NCBI RefSeq assembly: GCF_030159995.1
Contig: NZ_BSNM01000025.1
Location: 1 to 50,273 of the forward strand
Direction of reading: 5' to 3'
DNA from: Litoribrevibacter albus
GTDB taxonomy: Bacteria > Pseudomonadota > Gammaproteobacteria > Pseudomonadales > Litoribrevibacteraceae
Length of the DNA stretch: 50,273 bases
Both the position numbers and the translations under genes were made by a program. Shown piece by piece: positions 15,389 through 24,895 of the stretch. Every line of letters starts with the position of its first letter. The first letter of the stretch is position 1. The notes below the pieces were generated by a model, which searched no databases, was not told the origin of the DNA, and saw nothing but the letters and a program-made list of their open reading frames with translations.

Positions 15389-17860
15389 ATGTCACAGCAA
15401 TCTCAGCCTGAGAAATCATCGTCGCTGTCTAGTTCTGATAATGCCTCTGAACGCCTCGCATCATTAGTGATTAAAGCCCGCTTTATCACTTTATTGGCCA
15501 CGGCTGCGGTATTTTATCTGTGTTTTTTGGGGATGCAGAACATCAAGTTCTCGACGGATTACCGGATTTTCTTTAGCCATGACAATCCGCACATGCTGGC
15601 GTTTGAGAACCTACAGGACACGTATACCAAGGATGACTCATTACTGTTTGTCATCGAATCCAAGCAAGGTAATGTTTTCGAGCAAAAAACCTTGTCCATG
15701 ATCGAAGAGCTGACCGAAGAAGGCTGGACGGTTCCCTTCTCTTCTCGCGTTGACTCCATAACCAACTATCAGCATACCTATGCAGAAGAAGACGATCTGA
15801 TCGTAGGTAATCTGGTTGAATATGCCGATCAATTAACCGAAGACGATTTCAAAAGAGCACAAGCAATCGCTTTAGAAGAACCCATTCTGAAAGACAGACT
15901 GATCTCATCTGACAGCCGGGTTACAGCGGTAAATGTGACGGTTCGTTTGCCGGGCGTTAAGAAATCGAAAGAAGTGCCGGAAGTTGTGGCCTATGGCCGT
16001 GAAATGATCACCAAATATGAAGCGAAATACAGTGATATTGCAAACTTCTATCTGGCCGGTTCGATTATCAATAACAATGCCTTTAAAGAAGCCTCCATTA
16101 ATGACTTAACCAGTCTTATCCCGATGGCGATGCTGTTGGCTATTTTAGGTATTGCTATCTACATGTACATTGCCAGCCGCAGTGTACTCACTACGCTTTC
16201 CGGTACGCTCGCAACCGTGGTTATTATCATTGCATCAATCTGGACCGCCGAAGGCGTTGCCGGTTGGTTAGGCATTAACTTATCGCCACCAGCAGCTAAT
16301 GCCCCAACCATGATCTTAACCTTGGCCATCGCCGACAGTATCCACATTCTGGTGTCTTTCTTCCTTGCCAGCCAACGAGGGCTCGCAAAGGCGGATGCTG
16401 TTAAAGAGAGTTTACGCCTGAATTTTCAACCGGTTTTCCTAACCAGTTTAACCACCATGATTGGTTTCTTAACGTTGAACTTCAGCGACTCCCCACCGTT
16501 TAGAGATATGGGTAATGTGGTCGCGATGGGCGTGGTATTTGCCTGGGCATACTCCGTTGTACTACTTCCGGCATTGATCATGATTCTGCCTTTCAAAGTA
16601 CGCGTGAAAGACGACAGCGGCTTACCTTTAATGCAAGGTATTGCCTCACTAACCATTAATAAACACCGTCCTATCCTGATCGGCGTTATGGCAATCATCA
16701 TTGGCTTCGGGGCGTTCGTTCCAAAGAATGAACTGTACGATGTATGGGCTGAGTACTTTGACGAAAGTATGCCAGTGCGCCAAGCCATTGATTTCACCCA
16801 GTTCAACCTAACGGGTGTCGCCACCGTGGAATACTCGCTAGAAGCCAAAGAAGAAAACGGCGTCACAGACCCTGAATACCTTGCTGGCCTTGAGAAATTC
16901 ACCAATTGGCTGTCCGAACAACCTGAAGTCGCGCACGTAAACAGCTTTATCCACGTCATGAAGCGTCTGAATAAAAATATGCACGCGGATAACCCTGAAT
17001 GGTACAAAGTACCTAGCGATCGTGAATTAGCGGCTCAATACCTACTCTTATACGAACTATCCTTGCCATTTGGTCTGGATCTCAATAACCAAGTAAATTT
17101 GAATAAATCAGCGACTCGCGTGGTAGTCAGTATCCATCGTCTAAGCACCGTTGATCTACTGGCCTTTGCTGATCGTGCTTATGCATGGATGCAGACAAAC
17201 TTGCCGGAACACATGATTGATCATGGATCTAGCCGCGATATCATGTTTGCACACATTGGTGAACGCAACATCAACAGTATGCTGCAAGGCACGATCATGG
17301 CGATCTTATTAATATCGCTGGTTCTGGCCGTTGCGCTTAAATCCTGGCAGTACGGGGTTCTGAGTTTAATTCCAAACATTGCACCAGCCGCTATTGCGTT
17401 TGGTATCTGGGGGATCTTCTCTGGCCGTGTTGGAGTATCACTTTCCATCGTTACCTGCATGACGCTTGGTATCGTTGTAGACTATACCGTTCACCTCTTG
17501 AGTAAATATCTCCGAGCGAAACGTGAACAAGGGTTATCCACAGACGAAGCAATCCACTACGCCTTTAATACCGTAGGCATTGCCTTGATCGTGACAACCG
17601 TCATTCTGTGCGTGAACTTCGGTATCCTGGCTTTCTCTGATTTCAGCATGAACTCACAAATGGGCTTGATGACCGCCATTACGATTGTAATCGCGCTAAT
17701 TACCGATTTCTTATTCCTACCAGCCCTATTGAAGTACCTGTCCGAACGCCAAAAGACTCGTAAACAAGGCCCGGACAATACAGGAACGACACACGTCGAA
17801 AAAAAGCACACAACTGAACAGCAGACCCTCAACAAGGAGCCTGAGCATGAACTGGTCTAA
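15389..17860 (+). CDS. MMPL/RND superfamily transporter
   Basis: This 823-residue inner membrane protein has the two-fold RND plan: one helix near residue 33-51, a periplasmic loop domain, a bundle of five helices (about 232-400), another helix (about 430), a second periplasmic loop, and a final five-helix bundle (about 620-785). The helix segments 'ILTLAIADSIHILVSFFLAS' and 'MTLGIVVDYTVHLLSKYL' carry the Asp and His typical of the proton path in helix 4 of each half. The family exports lipids or hydrophobic molecules. It overlaps the LolA-like gene by 14 bases, so the two are one system for moving a lipid or lipoprotein between membranes. The cargo is unknown. Confidence 0.9.
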   Translation: MSQQSQPEKSSSLSSSDNASERLASLVIKARFITLLATAAVFYLCFLGMQNIKFSTDYRIFFSHDNPHMLAFENLQDTYTKDDSLLFVIESKQGNVFEQKTLSMIEELTEEGWTVPFSSRVDSITNYQHTYAEEDDLIVGNLVEYADQLTEDDFKRAQAIALEEPILKDRLISSDSRVTAVNVTVRLPGVKKSKEVPEVVAYGREMITKYEAKYSDIANFYLAGSIINNNAFKEASINDLTSLIPMAMLLAILGIAIYMYIASRSVLTTLSGTLATVVIIIASIWTAEGVAGWLGINLSPPAANAPTMILTLAIADSIHILVSFFLASQRGLAKADAVKESLRLNFQPVFLTSLTTMIGFLTLNFSDSPPFRDMGNVVAMGVVFAWAYSVVLLPALIMILPFKVRVKDDSGLPLMQGIASLTINKHRPILIGVMAIIIGFGAFVPKNELYDVWAEYFDESMPVRQAIDFTQFNLTGVATVEYSLEAKEENGVTDPEYLAGLEKFTNWLSEQPEVAHVNSFIHVMKRLNKNMHADNPEWYKVPSDRELAAQYLLLYELSLPFGLDLNNQVNLNKSATRVVVSIHRLSTVDLLAFADRAYAWMQTNLPEHMIDHGSSRDIMFAHIGERNINSMLQGTIMAILLISLVLAVALKSWQYGVLSLIPNIAPAAIAFGIWGIFSGRVGVSLSIVTCMTLGIVVDYTVHLLSKYLRAKREQGLSTDEAIHYAFNTVGIALIVTTVILCVNFGILAFSDFSMNSQMGLMTAITIVIALITDFLFLPALLKYLSERQKTRKQGPDNTGTTHVEKKHTTEQQTLNKEPEHELV

Positions 17861-18662
17861 TAATCGTTTTCGTCGCGCCACTGCCATCGCTGGATTGGTA
17901 CTTACCACCGCGATCACACAAATTTCTACTGCTTATGCACAAACAGCAGAAGAACAGGGATTAGCCATCGCTCAAGAAGCCGATCGTCGTAACACCGGCT
18001 GGCAAGATTCAACTGCTAACATGACCATGATCCTTAGAAACAAACGTGGTGATGAAAGCTCTCGCGATCTTTCTGTAAAAGCCCTTGAAATGCAAGATGA
18101 CGGTGATAAGAGCCTAACCGTTTTCAACTCGCCTCGTGATGTGAAAGGCACTGCCCTACTATCTTTCTCTCACAAAGTTGAGTCGGACGATCAATGGCTG
18201 TATTTACCAAAACTTGGCCGAGTAAAACGCATTGCCAGCCGTAATAAGTCCGGCCCATTCATGGGCAGTGAGTTTGCCTTCGAAGATATGACGCCTCAGG
18301 AAGTGGAAAAGTACACCTACAAGTTCATCAAAGAAGAAGAACTGGATGGACAAAAGTGCTTCGTCGTTGAACGCTACCCTGTGGATAAGTATTCAGGTTA
18401 CACCAAACAAGTGGCCTGGGTTGACCAGGAAGAATACAGAACGCTGAAAGTCGAGTTTTATGACCGTAAGCAGTCTTTGCTTAAAACCCTGACTGCTTCA
18501 AAGTGGAAAGAGTACCTGGAACAATACTGGCGTCCACACAACTCCACCATGGTTAATCACCAAACAGGGAAAAGTACAGACCTTGTGATGAGTGACTTTA
18601 CCTTCAAAAATGGCCTGGATGACAGCGACTTCAACAAAAACAGTCTGAAGCGCGCTCGTTAA
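17847..18662 (+). CDS. LolA-like outer membrane lipoprotein-sorting protein
   Basis: This 271-residue protein has a signal peptide (cleavage after AYA at about 31). The mature part has the half-barrel strand pattern of LolA/LolB-type proteins, with the family stretch 'GLAIAQEADRRNTGWQD', common in the PF17131 group that accompanies MMPL pumps. It would carry a hydrophobic cargo across the periplasm. Its ATG is inside the end of the pump gene, indicating coupled translation. A hairpin terminator follows 11 bases after the stop. It is not the housekeeping LolA, which lacks a pump partner. Confidence 0.85.
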   Translation: MNWSNNRFRRATAIAGLVLTTAITQISTAYAQTAEEQGLAIAQEADRRNTGWQDSTANMTMILRNKRGDESSRDLSVKALEMQDDGDKSLTVFNSPRDVKGTALLSFSHKVESDDQWLYLPKLGRVKRIASRNKSGPFMGSEFAFEDMTPQEVEKYTYKFIKEEELDGQKCFVVERYPVDKYSGYTKQVAWVDQEEYRTLKVEFYDRKQSLLKTLTASKWKEYLEQYWRPHNSTMVNHQTGKSTDLVMSDFTFKNGLDDSDFNKNSLKRAR

Positions 18663-18673
18663 GCTGTATCACC

Positions 18674-18702
18674 CACTCAGCCTTCTTCATGTGGGCTGAG
18701 TG
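18674..18702 (+). terminator. hairpin terminator after the MMPL/LolA-like pair
   Basis: CACTCAGCC (18674-18682) pairs perfectly with GGCTGAGTG (18694-18702) around an 11-base loop, followed by TTTACC. The T-run is short, so strength is uncertain. Between this and the tRNA (18703-19029) I see no gene. Confidence 0.6.
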
Positions 18703-18908
18703 TTTACCTAAAGCCTCTTCCTCTTTTCTACCCTCACAATTAACACCCTAAGCCTTCCTAAACACTTCCTAGCGTCTTTTACGCCTCTCCACTCTCTTTA
18801 TTGCAAACATCATAGAGAAAGCCATAGAGAGCCTGAGACTGTCAAAACGTAATAGACATATAGCTATCCGCACAAAACAAACGTAAACCGAGATTCGTTC
18901 CACTAGAT

Positions 18909-18958
18909 AAAAAAATCAATAAGCTTTAAAGGTCAGCAATTCAGAAGAAATTATTGAT
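18909..18958 (-). terminator. weak terminator candidate after tRNA-Leu
   Basis: Read on the minus strand, ATCAATAA (18958-18951) pairs with TTATTGAT (18922-18915) and runs into seven T. The stem is AT-only and the loop is 28 bases, so this is a weak candidate. It lies 72 bases beyond the tRNA 3' end. Confidence 0.3.
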
Positions 18959-19029
18959 ATAAGGGAAAATATTTCTAAATAAGTTACTGGAGGTATTGTA
19001 TTAAGAAAAGATATTGAAGATATAAAATA

Positions 19030-19116
19030 TGGTACCAGTGGGCGGACTCGAACCGCCACGGCCGTGAAGCCATCGGATTTTGAATCCGACGTGTCTACCA
19101 ATTTCACCACACTGGC
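19030..19116 (-). tRNA. tRNA-Leu (anticodon CAA)
   Basis: The minus strand folds into a class II cloverleaf: acceptor GCCAGTG pairing with CACTGGT, anticodon stem TCGGA/TCCGA with loop TTCAAAA (anticodon CAA at 19082-19080), a long variable arm, and T-arm GGCGG-TTCGAGT-CCGCC. The CCA end is encoded (19032-19030). Length 87 with CCA fits tRNA-Leu. It reads leucine codon UUG. It has its own strong promoter between it and galE. Confidence 0.97.
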
Positions 19117-19133
19117 ACTACAGACAGAAAGTT

Positions 19134-19173
19134 AAGCTTCCGTCGAAGAGTGAGGCGTATTATACGGAAGCTT
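19134..19173. repeat. perfect 10-bp inverted repeat across the tRNA promoter
   Basis: AAGCTTCCGT (19134-19143) and ACGGAAGCTT (19164-19173) are exact reverse complements with 20 bases between. One arm lies in the -35/-10 spacer and touches the -10 box; the other lies in the first transcribed bases. Start-to-start distance is 30 bp, about three helical turns. Confidence 0.6.
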
Positions 19174-19186
19174 TTTATCTCGTCAA
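19159..19186 (-). promoter_or_regulatory. strong sigma70 promoter for tRNA-Leu
   Basis: TTGACG (-35, 19186-19181) and a perfect TATAAT (-10, 19164-19159) are 16 bases apart. The initiating region ACGCCTC is GC-rich, as in promoters under stringent control. Start of transcription is expected near 19152, about 36 bases before the mature tRNA. Confidence 0.75.
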
Positions 19187-19205
19187 CTGTTTTTATTGAA
19201 GTTTT

Positions 19206-20222
19206 TTAATTTTTATAACCATTTGGGTTATTCTTCTGCCAACGCCAACCATCAACACACATATCTTCAATACCCAGCTTTGCTGTCCAGCCAAGTTCCT
19301 GCTCGGCCTTAGTAGGGTCTGCAAAGCATTCTGCAATATCACCTGGACGACGAGAAACAATTTCATAAGGCACATTCTGACCAGACGCAGCCTCAAAAGC
19401 TTTGATCATTTCAAGAACGCTATAGCCGTTTCCAGTTCCTAAGTTATGGGTGTGCAAGCCTGGCTTCTTTTTGAGCATTTCCAATGCCTTTAGATGACCT
19501 TCAGCAAGATCCATCACATGAATATAGTCACGCACACCAGTTCCATCCTTCGTTGGATAATCGCCACCAAAGACAGACAGTTTCTCACGCTTACCAACTG
19601 CTACTTGAGAAATAAAAGGCATTAGATTATTCGGAATACCATTAGGATCTTCGCCGATCAAACCACTAGAATGAGCACCTACCGGATTAAAATATCGCAA
19701 TAAAGAAATACGCCAATCTGGATCAGACTTGTAGAGATCCGTTAAGACCTCCTCCACCATCAACTTTGAACGACCATAAGGGTTCGTTGCTGAAGTAGGA
19801 AACGATTCAAGAATCGGTACAGAGACTGGATCACCATACACAGTTGCAGATGAACTAAAGACAATAGATTTCACATCGTGCTTAGCCATTACCTGACACA
19901 AGGAAACAGTTCCAGCCACATTGTTTTGATAGTACTTTAGAGGGAGTTCGACGGATTCACCGACAGCCTTCAAACCTGCAAAGTGGATAACTGAATCAAA
20001 GCTGTGTTCGAGAAAAATTTGCTCCAAGGCATCAGAGTCGCAGATATCCGCCTTGTAAAAAGTAAAATCTTTAGCCGTAATTCCTGAGACACGATGCAGA
20101 GACTCTTCAGACGAGTTACTCAAATTATCAACTACTACTACATCATAACCTGCTTGCTGAAGCAGCAAGACCGCATGACTGCCTATGTAGCCGGCTCCGC
20201 CCGTGACTAAGATTTGCGTCAT
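19206..20222 (-). CDS. galE: UDP-glucose 4-epimerase
   Basis: This 338-residue enzyme has the same length as E. coli GalE. The NAD-binding glycine motif is TGGAGYIGS at about residues 7-15. The catalytic Ser lies in SSSATVYG, and the Tyr and Lys in PYGRSK (about 147-152). The usual '[10 protein letters not shown]' and '[12 protein letters not shown]' stretches are present. It interconverts UDP-glucose and UDP-galactose in the cytoplasm. It forms one end of the polysaccharide locus and would supply UDP-galactose. It is 102 bases downstream of cysQ and may be co-transcribed with it. Confidence 0.95.
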   Translation of the reverse strand: MTQILVTGGAGYIGSHAVLLLQQAGYDVVVVDNLSNSSEESLHRVSGITAKDFTFYKADICDSDALEQIFLEHSFDSVIHFAGLKAVGESVELPLKYYQNNVAGTVSLCQVMAKHDVKSIVFSSSATVYGDPVSVPILESFPTSATNPYGRSKLMVEEVLTDLYKSDPDWRISLLRYFNPVGAHSSGLIGEDPNGIPNNLMPFISQVAVGKREKLSVFGGDYPTKDGTGVRDYIHVMDLAEGHLKALEMLKKKPGLHTHNLGTGNGYSVLEMIKAFEAASGQNVPYEIVSRRPGDIAECFADPTKAEQELGWTAKLGIEDMCVDGWRWQKNNPNGYKN

Positions 20223-20324
20223 TACTACTCCAAAAAAAGATAGCTATGTGTGAGTCACCGGTTTAATTGAAACATGACTCAAATAGATTATTTTTAACTT
20301 AAAGTCCTAAGATTTATCATTTAA

Positions 20325-21104
20325 CTACAAACTTGGAACTTTTAAATCTTTGCCATGAACTACAAACCAAGGATTTAAGATGATCTCCTTATTATATTGC
20401 AAAGCATTCCCTTTGATGTCTGTCACTACACCACCTGCAGCCCGGACCACAGCATCAGCAGCACCCGTATCCCACTCAGAGGTTGGCCCTAAACGAGGAT
20501 ACAAGTGAGCAGAACCTTCTGCCACCATACACAATTTCAAAGAACTGCCTATAGCAATAAATTTATAAGAAGCAAACCTCTTAAGATAGTCATCCATAGC
20601 CTCACCACGGTGAGAACGACTACCAACCAAGATCCAGTTTTCAGGCGTTTCATTGATTACTGAAATTACGCTCTGTTGGCCGTTAATTTCTTTGTACGCA
20701 CCAACGCCTTCAGCTCCTGCATAGATTATATCTAAAGCGGGAGCGTATACCACACCCAAAACTGGTTGTCCTTGGACGATCAAAGCAATATTCACCGTAA
20801 ACTCATCATTCTTTTTGACAAATTCTTTGGTGCCGTCTAAAGGATCAACCAACCAGAATGCTTCCCAATTTTTACGGTCTTGATATTGAATATCAGAAGA
20901 CTCTTCTGACAACACAGGCAACTCAGGAAAGCACTCTCTTAAAGCACCACAAATCAGGGAGTGGGCGGTTAGGTCTGCCTCGGTTAACGGGCTTTTATCA
21001 TCTTTGAGATAGGTTTTGAAATCACGTTGGTAAATTTCCATAATTTTTTTACCAGCGGAGACAGCAATGGATTGAATAGTGTTTAAAGTTGTGCTGTTAA
21101 TCAT
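20325..21104 (-). CDS. cysQ: 3'(2'),5'-bisphosphate nucleotidase CysQ
   Basis: This 259-residue protein has the Mg-binding motifs of the inositol-phosphatase superfamily: EESS (about residue 66), DPLDGTKEF (about 86-94) and WDTGAADAV near 215. DPLDGTKEF is the CysQ form of this motif. It hydrolyses PAP, the by-product of sulfate transfer or of PAPS reduction, to AMP and phosphate. It sits 17 bases downstream of cysC. Cytoplasmic or membrane-associated. In this locus it would relieve PAP inhibition of the sulfotransferase at 27369-28274. Confidence 0.93.
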   Translation of the reverse strand: MINSTTLNTIQSIAVSAGKKIMEIYQRDFKTYLKDDKSPLTEADLTAHSLICGALRECFPELPVLSEESSDIQYQDRKNWEAFWLVDPLDGTKEFVKKNDEFTVNIALIVQGQPVLGVVYAPALDIIYAGAEGVGAYKEINGQQSVISVINETPENWILVGSRSHRGEAMDDYLKRFASYKFIAIGSSLKLCMVAEGSAHLYPRLGPTSEWDTGAADAVVRAAGGVVTDIKGNALQYNKEIILNPWFVVHGKDLKVPSL

Positions 21105-21121
21105 TTTAATTAGGCTTAAAG

Positions 21122-21727
21122 CTAAATAATTTTTCTTGCCTTGAGTAGTTCAATCAGTTCTTCTACACACTCATCAACCGAGTGTTTTGACGTATCAAGG
21201 ATAATGTCAGGATTTACAGGCTCTTCGTAATCTGAGTCGATACCAGTGAAGTATTTAATTTTACCCGCACGGGCTTTTTTGTATAAACCTTTTGGGTCTC
21301 GTTGTTCACATACATCTATAGGAGTAGAAACAAATATCTCAATAAACTCACCTGCGGTAAACAAGCTACGAACCATCTGGCGATCGGATATAAACGGTGA
21401 AATAAAAGCCGACAACACGATCAAACCTGCATCAGAAAACAACTTAGATGCCTCACCAATTCTACGAATATTCTCTACCCTATCGGCGTCCGAAAAACCT
21501 AGATCTTTATTCAGGCCATGACGAACATTATCACCATCCAATAAAAAGGTATGCTTTCCTTGTTCAAATAAAGCACAGTCTAAAGCATTAGCAACTGTTG
21601 ATTTTCCTGCTCCGCTCAAACCAGTGAACCATAATAGACAAGGCTTTTGTGACTTTTGCCGTGAACGATCCTCTCTAGAGACGCCATGGGCATGCCAGAC
21701 TACTTCCTTACTTGTGGTATTTTCCAT
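21122..21727 (-). CDS. cysC: adenylylsulfate kinase CysC
   Basis: This 201-residue protein has the length of E. coli CysC. P-loop GLSGAGKST is at about residues 36-44. The family stretches LLDGDNVRHGLNKDLGFS, EIFVSTPIDVCEQRDPKGLY and 'FTGIDSDYEEP' are all present. It phosphorylates APS to PAPS in the cytoplasm. No cysD or cysN (ATP sulfurylase) is in the window, so the APS must come from elsewhere in the genome. Its place beside cysQ and within a locus that also has a sulfotransferase suggests it feeds sulfation or sulfite formation for the surface polymer. It is divergent from the initiating sugar transferase gene. Confidence 0.95.
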   Translation of the reverse strand: MENTTSKEVVWHAHGVSREDRSRQKSQKPCLLWFTGLSGAGKSTVANALDCALFEQGKHTFLLDGDNVRHGLNKDLGFSDADRVENIRRIGEASKLFSDAGLIVLSAFISPFISDRQMVRSLFTAGEFIEIFVSTPIDVCEQRDPKGLYKKARAGKIKYFTGIDSDYEEPVNPDIILDTSKHSVDECVEELIELLKARKII

Positions 21728-21873
21728 AAACTACACATCTATAAATAAAAGATGTACCAATTAGAACCTGGAGGAGCAGCTCGGTCAACCTTAATCCTTA
21801 AGAAATCCAAACCATAAAGAATCACCAAATAACTTTAGAAAATATCGTCGCTCTGCTAATATTGGTTGATACT

Positions 21874-22884
21874 ATGGACATCCAACATACTGGACGTATG
21901 ATGACAGAAAGCCCCTCAACACCGTTAGCTTTTGCTTCTGATAAGGAGCCTCTTCCATCTAACTCGAAACAAAACTCTAGCCATACTTTTTCAAAATCAA
22001 TGATTTTTATTTTTTGCCCCCTAGATCAAGAAGAAATAATCTCAAAAATTTTACAACAACACTCTATCCCTCACTACATCAATAATTATGAGAGAGTCAC
22101 TGAAGGGGCAGATATTTTTCATTATGAAAGCAAACGCCTAAGCACAGAACAAAAAGAGTTTTTGATTGAAAAAATTAAATACGGCCATTTAGTTGAGCCA
22201 TTGATTGACTTCTTGGATCGTAAACTGGGCTACACAGAAGTTGAATTATTAAATAGCGACTACTACCTACACAGGAAATCATTCTCAATACTTAGAGAAC
22301 GGAAAAAAGACGCGAGTAAACGCCTCACAGATATACTATTAAGCGTATTGATTGCCATTCCTGCACTAATACTTGGCATAATTGCAGCCATAGCCATTAA
22401 ATTAGATAGCCCTGGTCCAATCTTCTATAGACAAAAACGAGTAGGTCGATACAACAAAGAGTTTGAAGTTATAAAGTTCCGTTCAATGGCAATAGACGCT
22501 GAAAAAAACGGTGCACAATATGCCAAGAAAAACGATTCACGTGTTACTCGGGTTGGAAATTTTATCCGAAAGACGCGTATTGATGAACTACCACAAATCA
22601 TAAATGTATTGAGAAACGAGATGTCTTTCATTGGCCCAAGGCCAGAGCGAGCTGTTTTTATAGAGAAGTTAGAACAAGAAATTCCTTTTTATCGGTTTAG
22701 GCATGCGGTAAAACCAGGAATAACAGGCCTAGCTCAAGTTAAATATCGCTATGGAGAGACTATAGAAGATGCAAAATGTAAGCATAGATATGATACATAT
22801 TACATCAAACACCAGAATTTAATTCTTGACTTTAAAATTGTAGCACTAACTATTAAAACCGTCTTATTTGGCATGGGGCAATAA
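21874..22884 (+). CDS. undecaprenyl-phosphate sugar phosphotransferase (initiating transferase)
   Basis: This 336-residue protein begins with a polar segment (1-55) and a small alpha/beta domain (about 45-130). One hydrophobic helix (about 158-183) leads into the bacterial sugar transferase domain (PF02397) with RQKRVGRYNKEFEVIKFRSM, 'TRIDELPQIINVLRNEMSFI' and GPRPER. It puts the first sugar phosphate on undecaprenyl phosphate. It has one helix rather than the five of full WbaP/WcaJ. The start is unsure: a TTG at 21862 and ATGs at 21874 and 21898 are all in frame, without a good ribosome site. It opens the plus-strand part of the polysaccharide locus. Confidence 0.88.
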   Translation: MDIQHTGRMMTESPSTPLAFASDKEPLPSNSKQNSSHTFSKSMIFIFCPLDQEEIISKILQQHSIPHYINNYERVTEGADIFHYESKRLSTEQKEFLIEKIKYGHLVEPLIDFLDRKLGYTEVELLNSDYYLHRKSFSILRERKKDASKRLTDILLSVLIAIPALILGIIAAIAIKLDSPGPIFYRQKRVGRYNKEFEVIKFRSMAIDAEKNGAQYAKKNDSRVTRVGNFIRKTRIDELPQIINVLRNEMSFIGPRPERAVFIEKLEQEIPFYRFRHAVKPGITGLAQVKYRYGETIEDAKCKHRYDTYYIKHQNLILDFKIVALTIKTVLFGMGQ

Positions 22885-22925
22885 ACCTACCAAAGGTCTT
22901 AGTTATAAACAAAGAGAAATTAATT

Positions 22926-23687
22926 TTGAAAAGTAAACATAAAAAAGACCTTATATCTATTATTATGCCGGTACACAACGGTGAAAAGACTATTAAAGAA
23001 TCTATAAAGTCTGTTTTATCTCAGACCTATCAGCATTGGGAATTAATAATTATTAATGACTGTTCTATAGACCAGACACAGGACTGCATTAAATACTTTA
23101 CAGACCCTAGAATAATATATTTAGAACAAAAAGTTAATTCCGGAACCCCAGCCACTCCAAGGAATATGGGAATTAATACTTCCAAAGGGAAATACATAGC
23201 ATTCTTAGATGCCGATGACATTTGGAGACCAGAAAAGTTAGAATATCAAATATCCAAGTTATCAGAAGGCTACAACATCGTATGCTCAAACTATTCAACT
23301 TTTAAACAAGATCCTAAAAAGGTAATAAACAACCGTAAGTTTCCAGAAATAATTAAGTATCAAACAATGCTCAAGAAAAACTGCGTTGGCAATTTAACTG
23401 GCATATACAACAGAGAAAAGCTAGGTATTATAGAACAAAAAACAAAAGGGCATGAAGATTATATAATGTGGCTAGAATTAGCAAAGAAGGCAGGTGAAAT
23501 ATATTGTATACAAGAGACACTAGCGTATTATAGAATTCATGATAAATCTATATCTTCAAATAAATTTAAAGCAGCTATCTGGCAATGGCGTATATATAGA
23601 GAAGAACTGAAATTCAACATAATTAAAAGCATTTACTTATTTTCTCAATATGCAATACTCTCACTAAGCTCAATAGCAAGAAAATAA
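22926..23687 (+). CDS. family 2 glycosyltransferase
   Basis: This 253-residue protein has a GT-A fold of the GT2 family: 'ISIIMPVHNGEKTIKESIKS' at the N-terminus and the DxD-like 'FLDADDIW' at about residue 94. It has no membrane helix. It starts with a TTG (later ATGs would cut into the first strand), with AGAG 11 bases upstream. The gene is AT-rich. It follows the initiating transferase by 41 bases and so may add the second sugar of the repeat unit. It is convergent with the minus-strand cluster. Confidence 0.85.
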   Translation: MKSKHKKDLISIIMPVHNGEKTIKESIKSVLSQTYQHWELIIINDCSIDQTQDCIKYFTDPRIIYLEQKVNSGTPATPRNMGINTSKGKYIAFLDADDIWRPEKLEYQISKLSEGYNIVCSNYSTFKQDPKKVINNRKFPEIIKYQTMLKKNCVGNLTGIYNREKLGIIEQKTKGHEDYIMWLELAKKAGEIYCIQETLAYYRIHDKSISSNKFKAAIWQWRIYREELKFNIIKSIYLFSQYAILSLSSIARK

Positions 23688-23716
23688 GCACTTACCTTAT
23701 ATAACCAGAAAGTTTA

Positions 23717-24895
23717 TTAATCAGAAAAAATGAATTTTTTTACTCGAGCCTGTAATGCCTCAGAAGAAAACCTCTCAGATTCCAATAAAAACCAATCCTT
23801 GACCTTATTTGACTCATCACCTACCAGCACCGCCTCAATCAACTCAGTTAACTGATTGACATTACCTGGCTCAAATATGTAACGAGAATCAAGAATTTTA
23901 TCTATAAAACCTACCCTTGAGGCAAGAGTTACAGCGCCACAAGAGAGACTCTCCATCAAAACTTTTGGAACCCCGTCTTCTAGAGAAGGAATAACAACAC
24001 AGGAAGAAGCTGAATATAAGTTATCCAAAATACCTTGATTAGAAACATTACCTAAAAATACTATTTCAGAGCACTCATAATTTTTCTTAATCGCCGCTAA
24101 CTCAGGTCCGTCACCAGCTATTAATAACTTAAATTTATTTTTCAAGTCTTTAGACCCTAAAAAGGAATCAATCAGAATCCCTACACCCTTTTCTTTAGAA
24201 ATTCTTCCTACAAACAAAATGTATGGGGCATCAACTTCGAAAGTTCTATTAACACAAGCATAAGCCTCTTCGCGGCTTTTAAAACCTTTACTCGAATGAG
24301 CCATCATTAAATGACAATTATCATTAAAATTAAAATAAGGATGTGGAGAGTTTAGTAACACTTTATGGTCAAACTTAGTTAGAAATTTGTACTCAAAGTT
24401 AAACCTAAACATAGAGTAGAACCTATAAACATGCTTTTTAATCCCTTTGAAATTACTCTCTGCAAGTTTTTTAGTGTCAGAAGTTATATGCAAGACAACC
24501 CTTATATCAGGATTATTTTTAACTAGTCTCTTAACAACAAGATATGGAAATAATCCAAAATCTCTTAAATAGACAACATCAAAGTTAAATTTTGCCAGTT
24601 CACTAAGCACTACATTTAATTCATTTCTAAAAAATAAAGATGTAATATATTTCCAATAAAACTCTCTCTGTGAAGAGAAAAATGGTAGCTTATATGTTCT
24701 ACAACCAGATACTGGAAATAAGGCTAAATTTTTTGGTGTATTTTCAGAAAAAGGACCAATGTAGCCAACTGTCTCAACATCTGAAACAGCACAACTAAAA
24801 AAGTCCCAAAACTTTGCACTAGTGTAATATTTAAAATTTTTAGAATAACTAGGGCCCACATTAACAAAAAGAATACTTTTCTCTATTTCTGACAT
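23717..24895 (-). CDS. family 4 glycosyltransferase
   Basis: This 392-residue protein has a GT-B fold. The C-terminal half has the GT4 donor-site stretch 'ILFVGRISKEKGVGILIDSF' and 'VVIPSLEDGVPKVLMESLSCG' with the conserved Glu. The acceptor-binding N-terminal half is AT-rich and unlike known families. It is the last gene of the minus-strand polysaccharide run and its start overlaps the Wzy gene end by 35 bases. The sugar and linkage cannot be deduced. Confidence 0.87.
   Translation of the reverse strand: MSEIEKSILFVNVGPSYSKNFKYYTSAKFWDFFSCAVSDVETVGYIGPFSENTPKNLALFPVSGCRTYKLPFFSSQREFYWKYITSLFFRNELNVVLSELAKFNFDVVYLRDFGLFPYLVVKRLVKNNPDIRVVLHITSDTKKLAESNFKGIKKHVYRFYSMFRFNFEYKFLTKFDHKVLLNSPHPYFNFNDNCHLMMAHSSKGFKSREEAYACVNRTFEVDAPYILFVGRISKEKGVGILIDSFLGSKDLKNKFKLLIAGDGPELAAIKKNYECSEIVFLGNVSNQGILDNLYSASSCVVIPSLEDGVPKVLMESLSCGAVTLASRVGFIDKILDSRYIFEPGNVNQLTELIEAVLVGDESNKVKDWFLLESERFSSEALQARVKKFIFSD

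Noticed and set aside
18916-19110. Minus-strand open frame of 64 codons
   Set aside because: It lies mainly over the tRNA-Leu gene and its AT-rich flank and has no ribosome site.
19030-19205. Genomic island integrated at tRNA-Leu
   Set aside because: The tRNA 3' end faces away from the polysaccharide locus, and no integrase or direct repeat of the tRNA end is seen.
21728-21873. JUMPstart/ops element for RfaH
   Set aside because: No GGCGGTAG or related sequence was found in the divergent control region or before the other polysaccharide genes.
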